Source: Sphaerosporella brunnea
Lineage: Eukaryota > Ascomycota > Pezizomycetes > Pezizales > Pyronemataceae
Length of the DNA: 64,000 nt
Direction of reading: 5' to 3'
NCBI GenBank assembly: GCA_008704415.1
Contig: VXIS01000077.1
Coordinates: 62,001-126,000, forward strand
Shown: in pieces, positions 43,048 through 52,782 of the stretch
How positions within the stretch are numbered: the stretch's first letter is position 1
Layout of the letters: each line of letters begins with the position of its first letter
Program-made: the position numbers and the translations under genes
The notes under the pieces: model-generated
The model's input: the letters and a program-made list of their open reading frames with translations, nothing else
What the model was told of the DNA's origin: nothing
Database searches by the model: none

Positions 43048-43695
43048 ATGTCTCTTGCAAAGCTTTACGCCCAATACGAGCTCCCGGCTCACCGCACAAC
43101 CGACGAGGAGACCCATACCCTGATAGCGGAATTCATCTGCGACAACGGATGGTACAGTGCGTACCACCCCGGCAAGAACGGCACTGTGCAGCACTGGGAG
43201 GCGGTCCTGACCGAGGCCTTCAACCACGTTAAGATTTTCAACTAGTTCCCGCTCCTTTAGAAACCGGGTGTGGGCGCGGTCATAGAGCCCAACCACCTTT
43301 GGGATTTCGGCACGTCCGTGGTCGGGCTTGGCATGGTCAAAGTCCGGAGCCGCGGAATTCCGGACGTGTCCCCATCCCCGCTCAACCTGGCGGTGGTTGT
43401 GGACCTCCCTCTTGCCCAGCAACAGCAGCAACAGCAGCAGGACTGGCAGCTGGGGGAGGACGAAAACTGGGCTGCCTGGAAGGAGTGGCAGCTCCAGCAG
43501 GAGGCTCGCCAGCAGCAGCACGAGGACCAGCCACAGGCGCTGCCTGGCCAGATTGACGACATATTGGACGGGCAGGTGCAGGCGATTCCGGCGACACGGC
43601 CAGAGAACGCAGACCCTGACGGCGTTCGGGGGGCAACCCACACTGTGCGCGTGCGTTGTCACGGCCTGCACGATGGATCGCCGCGCTACGATTGA
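43048..43695 (+). pseudogene. Polyglutamine orphan protein, inactivated paralogue
   Basis: ATG 43048 (SLAKLYAQYELPAHRTTDEE) then LIAEFICDNGWYSAYHPGKN and WEAVLTEAFNHVKIF, all closely matching 48319-48640. In-frame TAGs at 43243-43245 and 43258-43260 interrupt it where the paralogue reads RFPLLYRSG. The same frame then continues, without a shift, through FGTSVVGLGMVKVRSRGIP, PSPLNLAVVVDLPLAQ and a short glutamine run, to a stop at 43695. The C-terminal proline/serine-rich tail of the paralogue is replaced by unrelated sequence. Two nonsense codons 15 bases apart in an otherwise open frame suggest fairly recent inactivation. Unknown function. An intact CCHC gene starts 95 bases downstream. Confidence 0.7.
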
Positions 43696-43789
43696 TCCGG
43701 ACGCAGTGGGCTCCGTCCCACACAGCGACTGCGTCCGCACGGGGATTTTTCTTCTGCTCCGCACAACGCTACACCACCACATCAACAAC

Positions 43790-44351
43790 ATGGCGGCAAC
43801 CAACGACGGCTTCCAGCTTGTGGTACGCAGACACCGATGTCAACTCTGTGCAGGTGGGCACACCACTGCCAATTGCACGGTCCCCATCGCCTGGAGTCTG
43901 CAGCAGTTTGAGAGCGCAAACATTTGGCGTTCCAACGTTCAGCTGGTCGCCGTTGAGGTGGCCATTCGAGCGGAGCAGGTGAGCCTGCGCCAGAGCCGCG
44001 GTCCGACGGATTTCGGTGTGTGAAATCTTTCTCTTTCTGTCTTCTGTTCGGGCTGGGCTGACAATCACGTGATTCTGACAGTGGGGCACCCACGACAGCA
44101 CGTCCGCGGCCATCGGTACAGGAGAACGGTGTGCGGACTTTCCGCACTTCAACGAGTCGGTGCAACTCGCTGGCGGCCGTGCGCAAACCGCGTACATTTA
44201 TCACACGCCCTACAACGGCCAGCAGGGGATCGGGGTTGTGTTGGCCACGGTCGGTACCTGTGCCGCCAACATCAACACCCTGACAACTGCGTTTGCCCCT
44301 CACGGCATATATCTTCGCAACGAGACCGACGAGTTGCTGTTTAGCGGATGA
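43790..44351 (+). CDS. Two-exon CCHC-knuckle orphan protein, intact
   Basis: Exon 1 (43790-43978) starts at ATG and encodes MAATNDGFQLVVRRHRCQLC, AGGHTTANCTVP and VQLVAVEVAIRAEQ. The cysteine/histidine spacing CQLCAGGHTTANC (C-x2-C-x3-H-x4-C) is a single zinc-knuckle-like motif. The donor CAG/GTGAGC at 43979 and acceptor TTCTGACAG at 44081 bound a 103-nt intron with a CTGAC branch-like site. Exon 2 (44082-44351) continues in phase with WGTHDSTSAAIGTGERCADF, QLAGGRAQTAYIYHTPYNG, IGVVLATVGTCAANINTL and GIYLRNETDELLF. Total 152 aa with no stop. A T-tract of about 110 bases begins 10 bases after the TGA. Nucleic-acid binding is possible from the knuckle, but nothing more is known. It may be co-regulated with the adjacent polyQ gene copy. 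Confidence 0.65.
43979..44081 (+). other. Intron in CCHC-knuckle gene
   Basis: GTGAGC donor, a pyrimidine-rich stretch (CTTTCTCTTTCTGTCTTCTG), GGCTGAC branch-like site, and ATTCTGACAG acceptor. It contains an in-frame TGA, so removal is required for the full protein. Confidence 0.6.
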
Positions 44352-44360
44352 AGATACGGC

Positions 44361-44470
44361 TTTTTTTTTTTCTTTTTTTATTTATTTGTTGTTTTTTTTG
44401 TTTTTTTTTTATTTGTTTGTTTTTTATTTGTTTGTTTTTTATTTGTTTGTTCCTTTTTTCTTTTTTTGGC
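44361..44470 (+). promoter_or_regulatory. Long T-tract downstream of CCHC gene
   Basis: Almost pure T interrupted by C, G and A in an ATTTGTTTGTTTTTT unit repeated three times, starting 10 bases after the stop. It may serve as a 3' untranslated or 3'-end signal. It is the longest of the T-tracts that follow genes in this window. Confidence 0.45.
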
Positions 44471-44689
44471 CCTTTGCTTTCCCTGCTTTTCGTGAATCAA
44501 AAGTTTTTATGGAAATATTGGCGAGGTGCGTGTAACCGGGCAAATATCACAGTGCCATGAAGTTTACGCAACGCATCTGGGAAAGAAATCACGTGATAAC
44601 TCCTGACCATGGCTGACGCAGCCTCCTTTGTCGTTGATCATGTTTGTCGCGCTTCATTGCCCTTCACTGCACACACCCCGCCGGCGACG

Positions 44690-44972
44690 GCCACGGCCGC
44701 GCTGCTAGCGGATGACAGGTGTACAGAAGCCGTCATGGACTTCACGAGCAGCACCAAAGTCGGATCCTGGCCTGCTGGAGGAGGCATCATGTGTTGAGAC
44801 TGCCTTTCGTTGGTGCGCTTATATGAGTTTCGGAGCGGTTTTCCTTGGTCCTTTCCTTATAATAGCCACCGGCCTCAGTAGTCGGCTCTGCCGAAGGGGT
44901 AGCATAGTCTCTTATTTTTACATATGTCATGGCCGCAAGCAGCCGAATACAATATGATTAAAACCAAAAACT
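44690..44972 (+). mobile_element. 5'-truncated Tad1-type LINE, 3' end
   Basis: ORF2 C-terminal codons ALLADDRCTEAVMDFTSSTK and VGSWPAGGGIMC, stop, then a 3' region with GGCCTCAGTAGTCGGCTCTG, CCGAAGGGGTAGCATAGTCT and CATGGCCGCAAGCAGCCG, ending AATACAATATGATTAAAACC. Nearly the same layout as 22400-22685. Confidence 0.7.
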
Positions 44973-45046
44973 GCACACAGCCCCTCCCCAAGCACCAATG
45001 GCCCATCGCCACCACTTACTTCGCTCCATCATCATCTATACGCGGG

Positions 45047-45573
45047 CAGGGCTGTCAAAAGTCCGGCCAGTCCGGCTTTGAGCGCGGCCTGCAGCGGACT
45101 GATTGGAATGAGCAGGCCCGTTTGGACCAGGCTTTTTGGATCGAGACCCAGGCGCCTACGGGCACCTGCCAGGCCCAGAAACACCCGGCGCTCGGCGGGC
45201 CCGCCAGGCATCAGCGGTTTTTTGGCTTCCACATACATCAAGCCGTAGTTTTTGGGTTAAAGGGTGTGATTCGTGAGCAAACGTTCAGCAGTTCCGCCCC
45301 CGTTTTGTGCCGACTCTCGTTCCAGTTGCTGTTTTTGGGATGGATCGACCAGTCTTTTGATTGCGATCGACGCTTTGGCTGCGGCGAAAACCAAACGATT
45401 AGTGCGTTTTGTGGGACCCGATCTTAATTCAGGATACCGGGCAGCGGCCGGCACCTATCAGATATCCAGGTCTTTCTTATGCTGGCCCGAACCTGTCGGG
45501 CTTGCCACATCACCTGACCCACTCCGTGGGGCCCCGTTTGACCTGGCGGCCGGCCGGAGTATTGACCGCCCTG
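45047..45573 (-). mobile_element. Short hAT-type element family B, copy C
   Basis: Inverted relative to copy A. CAGGGCTGTCAAAAGTCCGG at the left, CCGGAGTATTGACCGCCCTG at the right, with the family landmarks ACCTATCAGATATCCAGG and CACTCCGTGGGGCCCCG between. One internal subrepeat only. The flanks TACGCGGG and TATGCACC do not form a clear target duplication. Confidence 0.7.
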
Positions 45574-46626
45574 TATGCACCACATGCGCCAGTGCATCCT
45601 CTAGAAGCACCGTTCATGCGGCTTCCAGCGGCACGATAGCACGCTGCCCTCACCACTTCCAGAGCCTTCACACTGCCGAGCAGCTTGAGACTCTACCTGG
45701 CAGCCAGCAAGCCTTGATCCCCTAGTGACTCCAGTCTCAGTTTCAGTCTGCAAATGTGCGGCTGATTTTCGCAGGCAAGGCCACTGGTGCGAGGATGTAA
45801 GGGGTCCGTGCTACTCCGGTACAGGTACTGCGCTGTAGACACGTGGTTTGAGATTTCGGGTGACCGGTTTCTGCAGCAACGCAGTACAGTTGACACATTG
45901 CCACGGTGGCGGAAGAGAACAGGTCGAAACACTAGCTACAGTACAGTGTAATCTGGCGGTTAGCATTGGTTTCGTCCTTGCATGCCATGAGTGAACGGCG
46001 AAGTTTGGGCTAGCTAAGATCATCCGGTCTGGTTCGTGCCTGCTGAAAATTGGGAATCCGCGGTGCATGCTGCACTCGTTGTGTGGTGGTTTCTTTGACA
46101 TCGAGATTACCGCGTCATTGACGACGAGTAACGTCACCGCCTGTGCGCTCGGAAGCACGTGGCTTTTGCACACCATTACAACGGTGGCCGCGACGCTGTG
46201 GATATCGCAAATTATGTCATACCTAACCCACTCTCTAATAGTGAGTGTGGATGTCGAGTCTCTGCCGCAATTCCGTTGATTCTGGTATGCATTTCCTGCC
46301 AAACAACAGCACAAGAAAATGACAGCAAATACGTACTCATGCCTTCCGGTTGTTCATCACAAACCCGGCGTTGATGCGAGAAAAGGGGAACGAAGAAATG
46401 AAAATAAGAACACTGCAGCAACGATGAACTGTGATTGATATGTTAGAGATACTTAGGGTCTTGCGAGTTTTGTCTTGGGTTTTCGTGCAATGGCACTGAC
46501 TGTGGGGTACAGCGCATATGGATGTCAGAGCACACGTACCGCAGTCCGGCCAGGTGCCACTGCAAGTACACGCAGCCGAGAAGCAACCGCGGCGTGAGTG
46601 ATGGTTATGTTGGAGAGGGTTGGGAA
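45574..46626. other. Intergenic, no gene recognised
   Basis: Frames on both strands lack coding character or homology. Confidence 0.35.
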
Positions 46627-47139
46627 TAGTGATGGACACAAGCCGAGCCAGCTCGGGCCAGAAGCTCTAGCTGACGAGCCACGCCGAGCCGATCCTTCGT
46701 CCACTGCTCCACTGCGAACCGAGCTGGCTCAAGCTGATTATGGAGGATCGGCAATCGAGGGTTCTGATGGGGCGTGTTGATGGGAATGGAAATTACAGCG
46801 ACTGTTTTACAATGAAAACAGATAAACAAATGTGTCATATGGAAACTTCGGGTCGCTTGTTCCTGTCACGCAACCCAATACTACCTACCTACCCTTTGGA
46901 GGACCATAACTGCCGACGTCGTAACCACCAGCCGAGCTGTGGCAGACAAATCGTCGGATGCACTGCCCCCGGATGAGCGTGCAGCTTATTATAAAACGCT
47001 ATCAGGGAACTGGGGTATACTCACTGAATATGCAGGCTGACAGCGGGTCCAGAAAGACATCATTAAAGACCGGGAGAGCGAACACTCTCAGGTCTCAGCA
47101 ACCGCAGTGATAAATGCTATTTGTACCGACGGTGTCTAG
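46627..47139 (+). mobile_element. hAT transposon copy 2, left part of a split copy
   Basis: TAGTGATGGACACAAGCCGA start, AGCTCG subterminal repeats, then sequence colinear with 7830-8336 (TACAATGAAAACAGA, CTGTCACGCAACCCAATACT, AACTGGGGTATACTCACTGA). It ends at GTGTCTAG, where family B copy B begins. The corresponding next part of the hAT sequence resumes at about 50866. Confidence 0.75.
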
Positions 47140-47778
47140 CAGGGCTGTCAATAGTCCAGCTGGCCGCCAGGTCAAACCGGGCCCCACGGAGTGGGTCAGG
47201 TCGGGCCGGTCATGTGGCAAGCCCGAAAGGTTCGGGTCGGCATAAGAAAAACCTCGATATCTGATAGGTGACGGCCGGTGCCCGGTATCCTGAATTAAGG
47301 TCGGGTCGGTCATTGTGCCGAACGCGGGGCCACTAAAATCGCTAATCGTTCGGTGCTCGTTCCGCCGCAGCTAAAGCGTCGCTTGCAATCAAAAGACTGG
47401 TAGATCAACGCCATAGAATGCCTCAAATCCTGGGCTAGGGAAGATCTGGTATATGGGGCTGGTTCTTAAATTCATCAGGTTGAGCGTATGCTGAGTGACT
47501 TGGAACAGCGGGCGGCGGAGAAGGAGGGGTAGCTGAAGGTCCTTCAGGTTGTTGATTCTGTATCTCGCGTTCATTGATGTATGTGTAAGCAAAAAACTAC
47601 AGATGCCTGGCGGGCCCGCCGGGCGCCGGGTACTTCTGGGCCTGGCGGGTGCCCGTGGGCGCCTGGGTCTGGATCCAAAACGCCTGGTCCAAACGGGCCG
47701 TGATTTCAAAAGCCCATTCCAATCAGTCTGGTTTAGGCAGCCCCCAAAGCCGGACTGGCCGGACTTTTGACAGCCCTG
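47140..47778 (+). mobile_element. Short hAT-type element family B, copy B
   Basis: CAGGGCTGTCAATAGTCC and GGACTTTTGACAGCCCTG ends. The 8 bases on the left (GTGTCTAG) and right (CTCGCATC) do not match, so the junctions are not those of a simple insertion. It lies exactly at the point where the hAT copy is broken. Confidence 0.75.
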
Positions 47779-47794
47779 CTCGCATCCAATGTAT

Positions 47795-48318
47795 CGGACC
47801 TTCGGAAGAGGATGGTGATAGTGGTTGTGACGGTGGAAGTTGTGATTTTGGCATTGTTCAATCACTTCCCACCACTCCCAGCCGCTCGTCTCCCACATAA
47901 CAAACTCGTCCCTGGCATCATGGGGTCGCCAACCTGAGGGTCCACCAACCACAATCCATTCGCTCGTGTCGAGGCATGGTGTATGACTCTCGAGTAGATC
48001 CGGGTATAAACTCGTGTAGTGCTCGTTTCTGCCTCACGGGAGCAGCAACTCGCACTTAACTCTGTACCCGTAGGGTTCCGATCTAGGGTTCAGTGCACGA
48101 CAGTGATGCGAGAAGGAGTGCACGACAGTGAGGCCAGAAGAAGGATATAAGGTGCGGGGGCGGTAGATAGCTTCCTTTCTTCGTTTCTTCTTCACTAAAC
48201 ATCCCACCCCTTGTCCTACAGTACCTTGCCATTGACACTTCTACCGACGTTCGCCAAGTCGACTGCCCAAATCCTATCGTCAACAGCTCGCAGACCTCCC
48301 AAACCCGACGCCTACATC
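47795..48318 (+). promoter_or_regulatory. Upstream region of the polyQ gene
   Basis: The first 160 bases are homologous to 42800-42950 upstream of the dead paralogue. A TATAAGG at about 48146 and a GGTATAAACTC at about 48002 are TATA-like. From 48170 the sequence is pyrimidine-rich (TTCCTTTCTTCGTTTCTTCT), as in fungal core promoters just upstream of transcription starts. A direct repeat GTGCACGACAGTGA occurs at about 48093 and 48118. Confidence 0.45.
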
Positions 48319-49206
48319 ATGAACCTAGCCGAACTTTACGCCAAGTACGGCCTCCCGGCGCCACGCACCACCGACCAGAAGACTCACATCGTCATCGCGC
48401 AGTTCATCTGCGACAACGGATGGTACACCGCGTACCACCCCCGCAAGAACCAGGCTGTGCCGCAGTGGGAGGCGGTGCTCACGGAGGCCTTCAACCACGT
48501 AAAGATCTTCAAGAGGTTCCCGCTGCTCTATAGGTCGGGTGTGCACGCTGTGACCAAGGACAACCACCTTTACACCTTCGGCACTTCGATGGTTGGGCTT
48601 GGGATGGTCAACGTTCGGAAACACGGACTTCCGCAGGGACCCCCATCCCCGCTCAACCTGTCGGTTGTTCTGGTCCTACCACTAGCCCAGCAGCCGCAGC
48701 AGCAGCAGCAGCAATTGCAGCAACAGCAGCAGCAACAGCAGCAGCAACAGCACCAGCAATGGCAGCAGCAGGAGGATGCTCGCTGGGCTGCCCAGCACCA
48801 GTGGCAGCGTGACTACGAGGCTCGCGAGAAGAAGAACGAGGACCAGCTGAAGGCGCTCCCTGGCACGATCAACGACATCTTGAACGAGAGGCTGCGGGCC
48901 GTTCTGGCCAGACGTGCAGAGAACGAAGACCCCTCTCCGCACAGACTGTTGCCTGCTCCGCCCTCTCCGCCCTCCCCGCCCAGAGTGTCGCCTGCTCCGC
49001 CCTCCTCAAGTGCCGCGTCGGCCTCTCCACCGCCACCAACGTCGCCTTCTCGGCACCCGTCCTCGCCCGCCCCCGCCTCCGAAGCTCCCCAGGCGCCCAC
49101 CCGCAAGCGCCGTGCAACCGTGGCCACCTCACCGGAGACTGTTGCGGCAACAGAGACCCAGATTCAACACCAAGAGCAATTGGCGAAGAGAATCAGGTCT
49201 AACTAG
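48319..49206 (+). CDS. Polyglutamine orphan protein, intact
   Basis: Uninterrupted 295-codon frame from ATG 48319 to TAG 49204-49206. Residues 1-120 form a conserved globular region shared with the dead paralogue at 43048 (NLAELYAKYGLPAPRTTDQK, IVIAQFICDNGWYTAYHPRK, LTEAFNHVKIFKRFPLLYRS, LYTFGTSMVGLGMVNVRKHG). Residues 123-155 are polyglutamine, followed by a charged helical stretch (WAAQHQWQRDYEAREKKNED, NDILNERLRAVLARRAENED) likely to form a coiled coil. The last third is proline/serine/alanine-rich and ends with a basic TRKRRATV, a possible nuclear signal. The composition suggests a nuclear or condensate-forming protein, but no family is recognised. It sits between family B copies B and D inside a split hAT copy. 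A T-tract (49228-49239) follows. Confidence 0.7.
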   Translation: MNLAELYAKYGLPAPRTTDQKTHIVIAQFICDNGWYTAYHPRKNQAVPQWEAVLTEAFNHVKIFKRFPLLYRSGVHAVTKDNHLYTFGTSMVGLGMVNVRKHGLPQGPPSPLNLSVVLVLPLAQQPQQQQQQLQQQQQQQQQQQHQQWQQQEDARWAAQHQWQRDYEAREKKNEDQLKALPGTINDILNERLRAVLARRAENEDPSPHRLLPAPPSPPSPPRVSPAPPSSSAASASPPPPTSPSRHPSSPAPASEAPQAPTRKRRATVATSPETVAATETQIQHQEQLAKRIRSN

Positions 49207-49227
49207 CGGATATTGAAAAACACAGGC

Positions 49228-49239
49228 TTTTTATTTTTT
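49228..49239 (+). promoter_or_regulatory. T-tract downstream of the polyQ gene
   Basis: GCTTTTTATTTTTTC begins 20 bases after the stop codon, in line with the T-tracts after the other orphan genes. Confidence 0.4.
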
Positions 49240-50272
49240 CAAAATTTTAGGTACGTAAGCATTTCATCTTATTTTTCCCCCATGATCTTCAACCGCGTGC
49301 TAAACTCCGCCCAGAATTTCTACACTGTGTTTCTCTGTGGCGAGAATGGGAAAAGTGGTTTGCAGGTTATTGATATGTGAACTTTATCGACTGTAACAAG
49401 TGGATTTGTTGGCGTTTCATAGTTGTCAATAAAACGTCAATTTCAACCCATTTCTTTGAAAACACGCGTCCAAACCGGTTGCCTTGAACCTAACCTGCTG
49501 CACGGTCGGTATTGCCGCTGGCACGAGTCTGACGCGTCAGACGCGTACCCAAGTGGTTTCAAACAGTTGAAACCCTTCCCGCACAGTACCAGTAGTTGTT
49601 GCAAGCCGTGCGTGTTGAAACCGATTCGCTGCTGGGCACACTCAACTTCTGACGCATCCTCCTCACCCTCACGCATCAGCTATCGCAGAGTAAATTCTGG
49701 GCGGTCAGGCCGAAGAAGCCTAACTTGTTGCCTGCCAGCGCGAGGGTGGCTGACTACCGCGCCGGTCAGGCCGCAATTTCCTAGTTGGCACACCAGACCC
49801 GGCCGTGTTGTCGTGTCCAAGCCTGAGCCTCTGAGGCCCTGTAATGTGTCCAGCGTGCAAATACACCTCCTGCCCTACGCTGAGCTCCATCACCGTCATA
49901 AGCCCGGGTCAATCGCAGTCTGGACCACAAGCAGGTGAGCATAGTAGAAGGCGTTGTGAAACTCGCACCGCAGATTTCCCGCAGCTGGGTGTTCTCCACA
50001 GTCGGCACAGAAAGCCCCGCTGCGCAGACGTTAATGAGTAGTGGTAGGCTGTCGTCTGCCATATAAATCAGCCGGACTGTGTAAGTGAACACCCCAGCAG
50101 CCGGTCAGCTAGCCGGCTAGCCATGCCGCTAAACGCGATGGATATTCCTCTCTTCTCAAGTGGTTATGCTGCCAGCCGCGTCGATGGTAGCGCCGCCGCC
50201 CCCATCGCTGCCGCGTGGCGGGTTTCAACGCGGACACACGAGCAGCAGACGACAATCAAGCAGATCGAGCAC
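49240..50272. other. Intergenic, no gene recognised
   Basis: A 171-codon frame (49423-49938) has arginine/serine/proline-rich, shadow-like composition and is not accepted as a gene. Nothing else recognised. Confidence 0.35.
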
Positions 50273-50818
50273 CAGGGCAGTCAATAGTCCGGCCGGCCGC
50301 CAGGTCAAACGGGGCCCCACGGAGTGGGTCAGGTCAGGCCGGTGATGTGGCAAGCCCGACAGGTTCGGGCCGGCATAGGAAAAGCCTGGATATCTGATAG
50401 GTGCCGACCGGTGCCTGGTATGCTGAATTAAGGCCGGGTCGGTCATTGTGCTGAACGCGGTGCCTGGTCGATCCACCCCAACAACAACAACTCGGATGAG
50501 AGTCGCAATACTGCGGAGCAGAAATGCTGACGTTTTACTCACAAATCTCGCAAGTTCGACGCAGTCTAACCCAGAAAGTACAGATCGGAAAAGAGGAGGA
50601 TGAATATGGCTGATGTTATGCTACCAAATCCAAAGATTTCGGAACAGCGGGCGGCGTAGATGGAGGCGTAGCTGAAGGTCCTTCAGGTTGTTGAATCTGT
50701 ATCTCACGTTCATGTTTCTTTCCTTGATGTATGTGTACGCAAAAAACTACAGATGCCCGGCGGGCCCGCCGGGCGCCGGGTACTTCTGGGCCTGGCAGGT
50801 GCCCGTAGGCGCCTACCC
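50273..50818 (+). mobile_element. Short hAT-type element family B, copy D, right end lost
   Basis: CAGGGCAGTCAATAGTCC start, same orientation as copy B. It matches through GGCGCCGGGTACTTCTGGG to about 50818 and stops roughly 115 bases short of the expected right terminus. Beyond a 46-base unplaced stretch, hAT sequence resumes. Confidence 0.7.
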
Positions 50819-50865
50819 CACCGAGTATACACGAATAGCTGCGACTACAAACCATCAAGCCGAAA

Positions 50866-51545
50866 GGCTGGACAGTCATGATGGGGAACACAGCGAGGTA
50901 GAGGTGATTGCTACCTCTTGTGGTAGCAATAGGTGAAAGGACGGACAGTCCAGTACCGGAGCCGTTCAGGAGTATCATATTGTCCGTTGTTGCCAGTGTT
51001 CAAAGGTGTGGGGTCCTTTTCCTCAAGCATGACCACAACCTCGATGTTCAATAAACATACGGAGACGCATAACAAGAATCTTGCAACAGATGACCACGGA
51101 AACCAAAGAATTCCGACAATGTTGCCGCAACTCAAATTTCTACCATCTCACCTTGGAAGAAGGCCGCTCACAAAGCAGCGGGGAGGATACTGGGCTGGTT
51201 GCAGCATTTATTGTGGACACAAACACCGCCTTTTACCCGGTCGAATCTACTGCATTCCGGAATCTCATCCTGTAACGTAACTCGGCTGTTCCAATAACAA
51301 AACGTTGCACTGTACGACAGTGACGATGGGGTTCCGGCCTCCGATACCTATCAGGAATCAATACCTGATAGTGAGAATCATGAGGATGCCGAGGACTTGT
51401 AGCCAGTTTATATCTTTGGTAAAGCAGAACAGCTCGAGCTGCAGCTCGAGATCACACAAAGCTCGAACCCGAGCCCGAGCCTCCAGCTCCACAAGCCGAG
51501 CCAGGTCGAGCTGGCCTTCGAGGATTGATTTGGGCCGGCTCGAAA
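50866..51545 (+). mobile_element. hAT transposon copy 2, right part of a split copy
   Basis: GGACAGTCATGATGGGGAAC onward is colinear with 8342-8680, continuing directly from where the left part (46627-47139) stopped. It encodes AAFIVDTNTAFYPVESTAF, then RNLIL and TAA. This is the conserved hAT block before the catalytic core, which is degraded in copy 1. AGCTCGAGC-type subterminal repeats fill 51428-51540, so the catalytic region is deleted. No right terminus is visible. Confidence 0.7.
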
Positions 51546-51882
51546 AGCAGTGTAAAACAAGAAACGCCCCTTTAAGTACCGAATTCCTAGCCGGTTGCCG
51601 GGACTGCGAATTACGCAACATAATAGAATGCACAAGAAACCAACAGCAAATGCAAGAAAGAGTCGTGACTCAGAAGACCCACACACCGCTGTTCCACCGT
51701 GACAAGTCAGATGGGGCGGTGCGATCCTGGCTGTCAGGTGTCATCTCGCGGTGACCACGCGACGGACCGTCAGTTCAATGCCGACGAGTGAACTCGAGAA
51801 ACCCATGCTCTCATTCCTTGAGAGTCCGTCTTGATCGGGATCGTCATCACAAACCTCAGGCCACGGTGGGTATCAGGATCAC

Positions 51883-52604
51883 CAGGGCTTTCAAACGTCC
51901 ATCCAGTACGGCTTTGGAGGAGGCCTGAACCCTTTGATTCAAAAGGACTTTGAAAATCACGGCCCGTTTGGACCAGCAAATTTTGCACGGGACCCAGGTG
52001 GCTGCACGTGCCGTGCCCACCAGGCCCGGTGAACACCCGGCGCCCGGCGGGCCCGCCAGGCACGGGTACTGTCTTTGCTTACACTGACATTCCGAAAAAG
52101 AAAACGAAAGCGAGATACGAATCCAACGTGAAGCCCCTACCTATCAATCTCCGCCGGCCGCTGTGCCAAGGAAAACATCAGCAGTTCTGATCGGTATTCT
52201 GCTGCCTCTCTCCGACCTGGATTTCCTGGGTGAAAGGGCGTGATTTGTGGTCAAAACGTCCGCAGGTCCGATCCGTTTTATTCTGACTCTCCTCTGAACT
52301 CTAGTTTTTGGGTTAAAAGTGTGTGGATTCTCCCCGTGGTCGATAAGTCAATTGATTGCGATTGACGCTCTAGCTCCTGAGGAACAAGCATGCAGCGATC
52401 AGCAATTTCAGTGGCCCTGAGTTCGACCCGCCCACCGAGCCAATCTGGACCAGGGGTTTCCGGCGCCGGCCGGCACCTATTAGATATTCAGACTTTTCTT
52501 ACACCGGGCCGAACTTAGCATCCGTTCCGCATCATCGGCTCCACCTGACCCACTCCGTGGGGCCCGGTTTGACCTGGCGGGCGGCCAGACTATTGACAGC
52601 CCGG
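51883..52604 (-). mobile_element. Short hAT-type element family B, copy E
   Basis: Inverted relative to copy A. CAGGGCTTTCAAACGTCC at the left and CAGACTATTGACAGCCCGG at the right, with the family landmarks GGCGGGCCCGCCAGGCA, CACCTATTAGATATTCAG and CACTCCGTGGGGCCCGG. About two internal subrepeats. The flanks do not match as a target duplication. Confidence 0.65.
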
Positions 52605-52782
52605 TTTCGAAACCTCTGTATTTGATTGACAGTGGATCTTTGGGTTCTGGGATAGTCCAACACACAACACGACCCTTCCGACACACAACAACCCGAGACC
52701 CAATGCTTTGCCTGAAAAGCGTATCATTTCCGGCGCCCATCAACGCAACAACCAGCACCGAATTCTTCCTAACCCACAATCG

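Noticed and set aside
43027..43803. 258-codon minus-strand frame across the polyQ pseudogene
   Set aside because: It is the antisense shadow of the glutamine (CAG/CAA) repeats, giving leucine runs. The plus strand has a paralogue and better coding evidence.
47132..47786. Simple insertion of family B copy B with target duplication
   Set aside because: GTGTCTAG and CTCGCATC do not match, so the junctions do not represent one clean insertion event.
48682..49150. Minus-strand frames opposite the polyQ gene
   Set aside because: Leucine- and glycine/alanine-rich antisense of CAG and CCG repeats; no independent support.
49423..49938. 171-codon plus-strand frame
   Set aside because: Arginine/serine/proline/cysteine-rich without domain, splice signals or homology; typical of a chance frame in GC-rich DNA.
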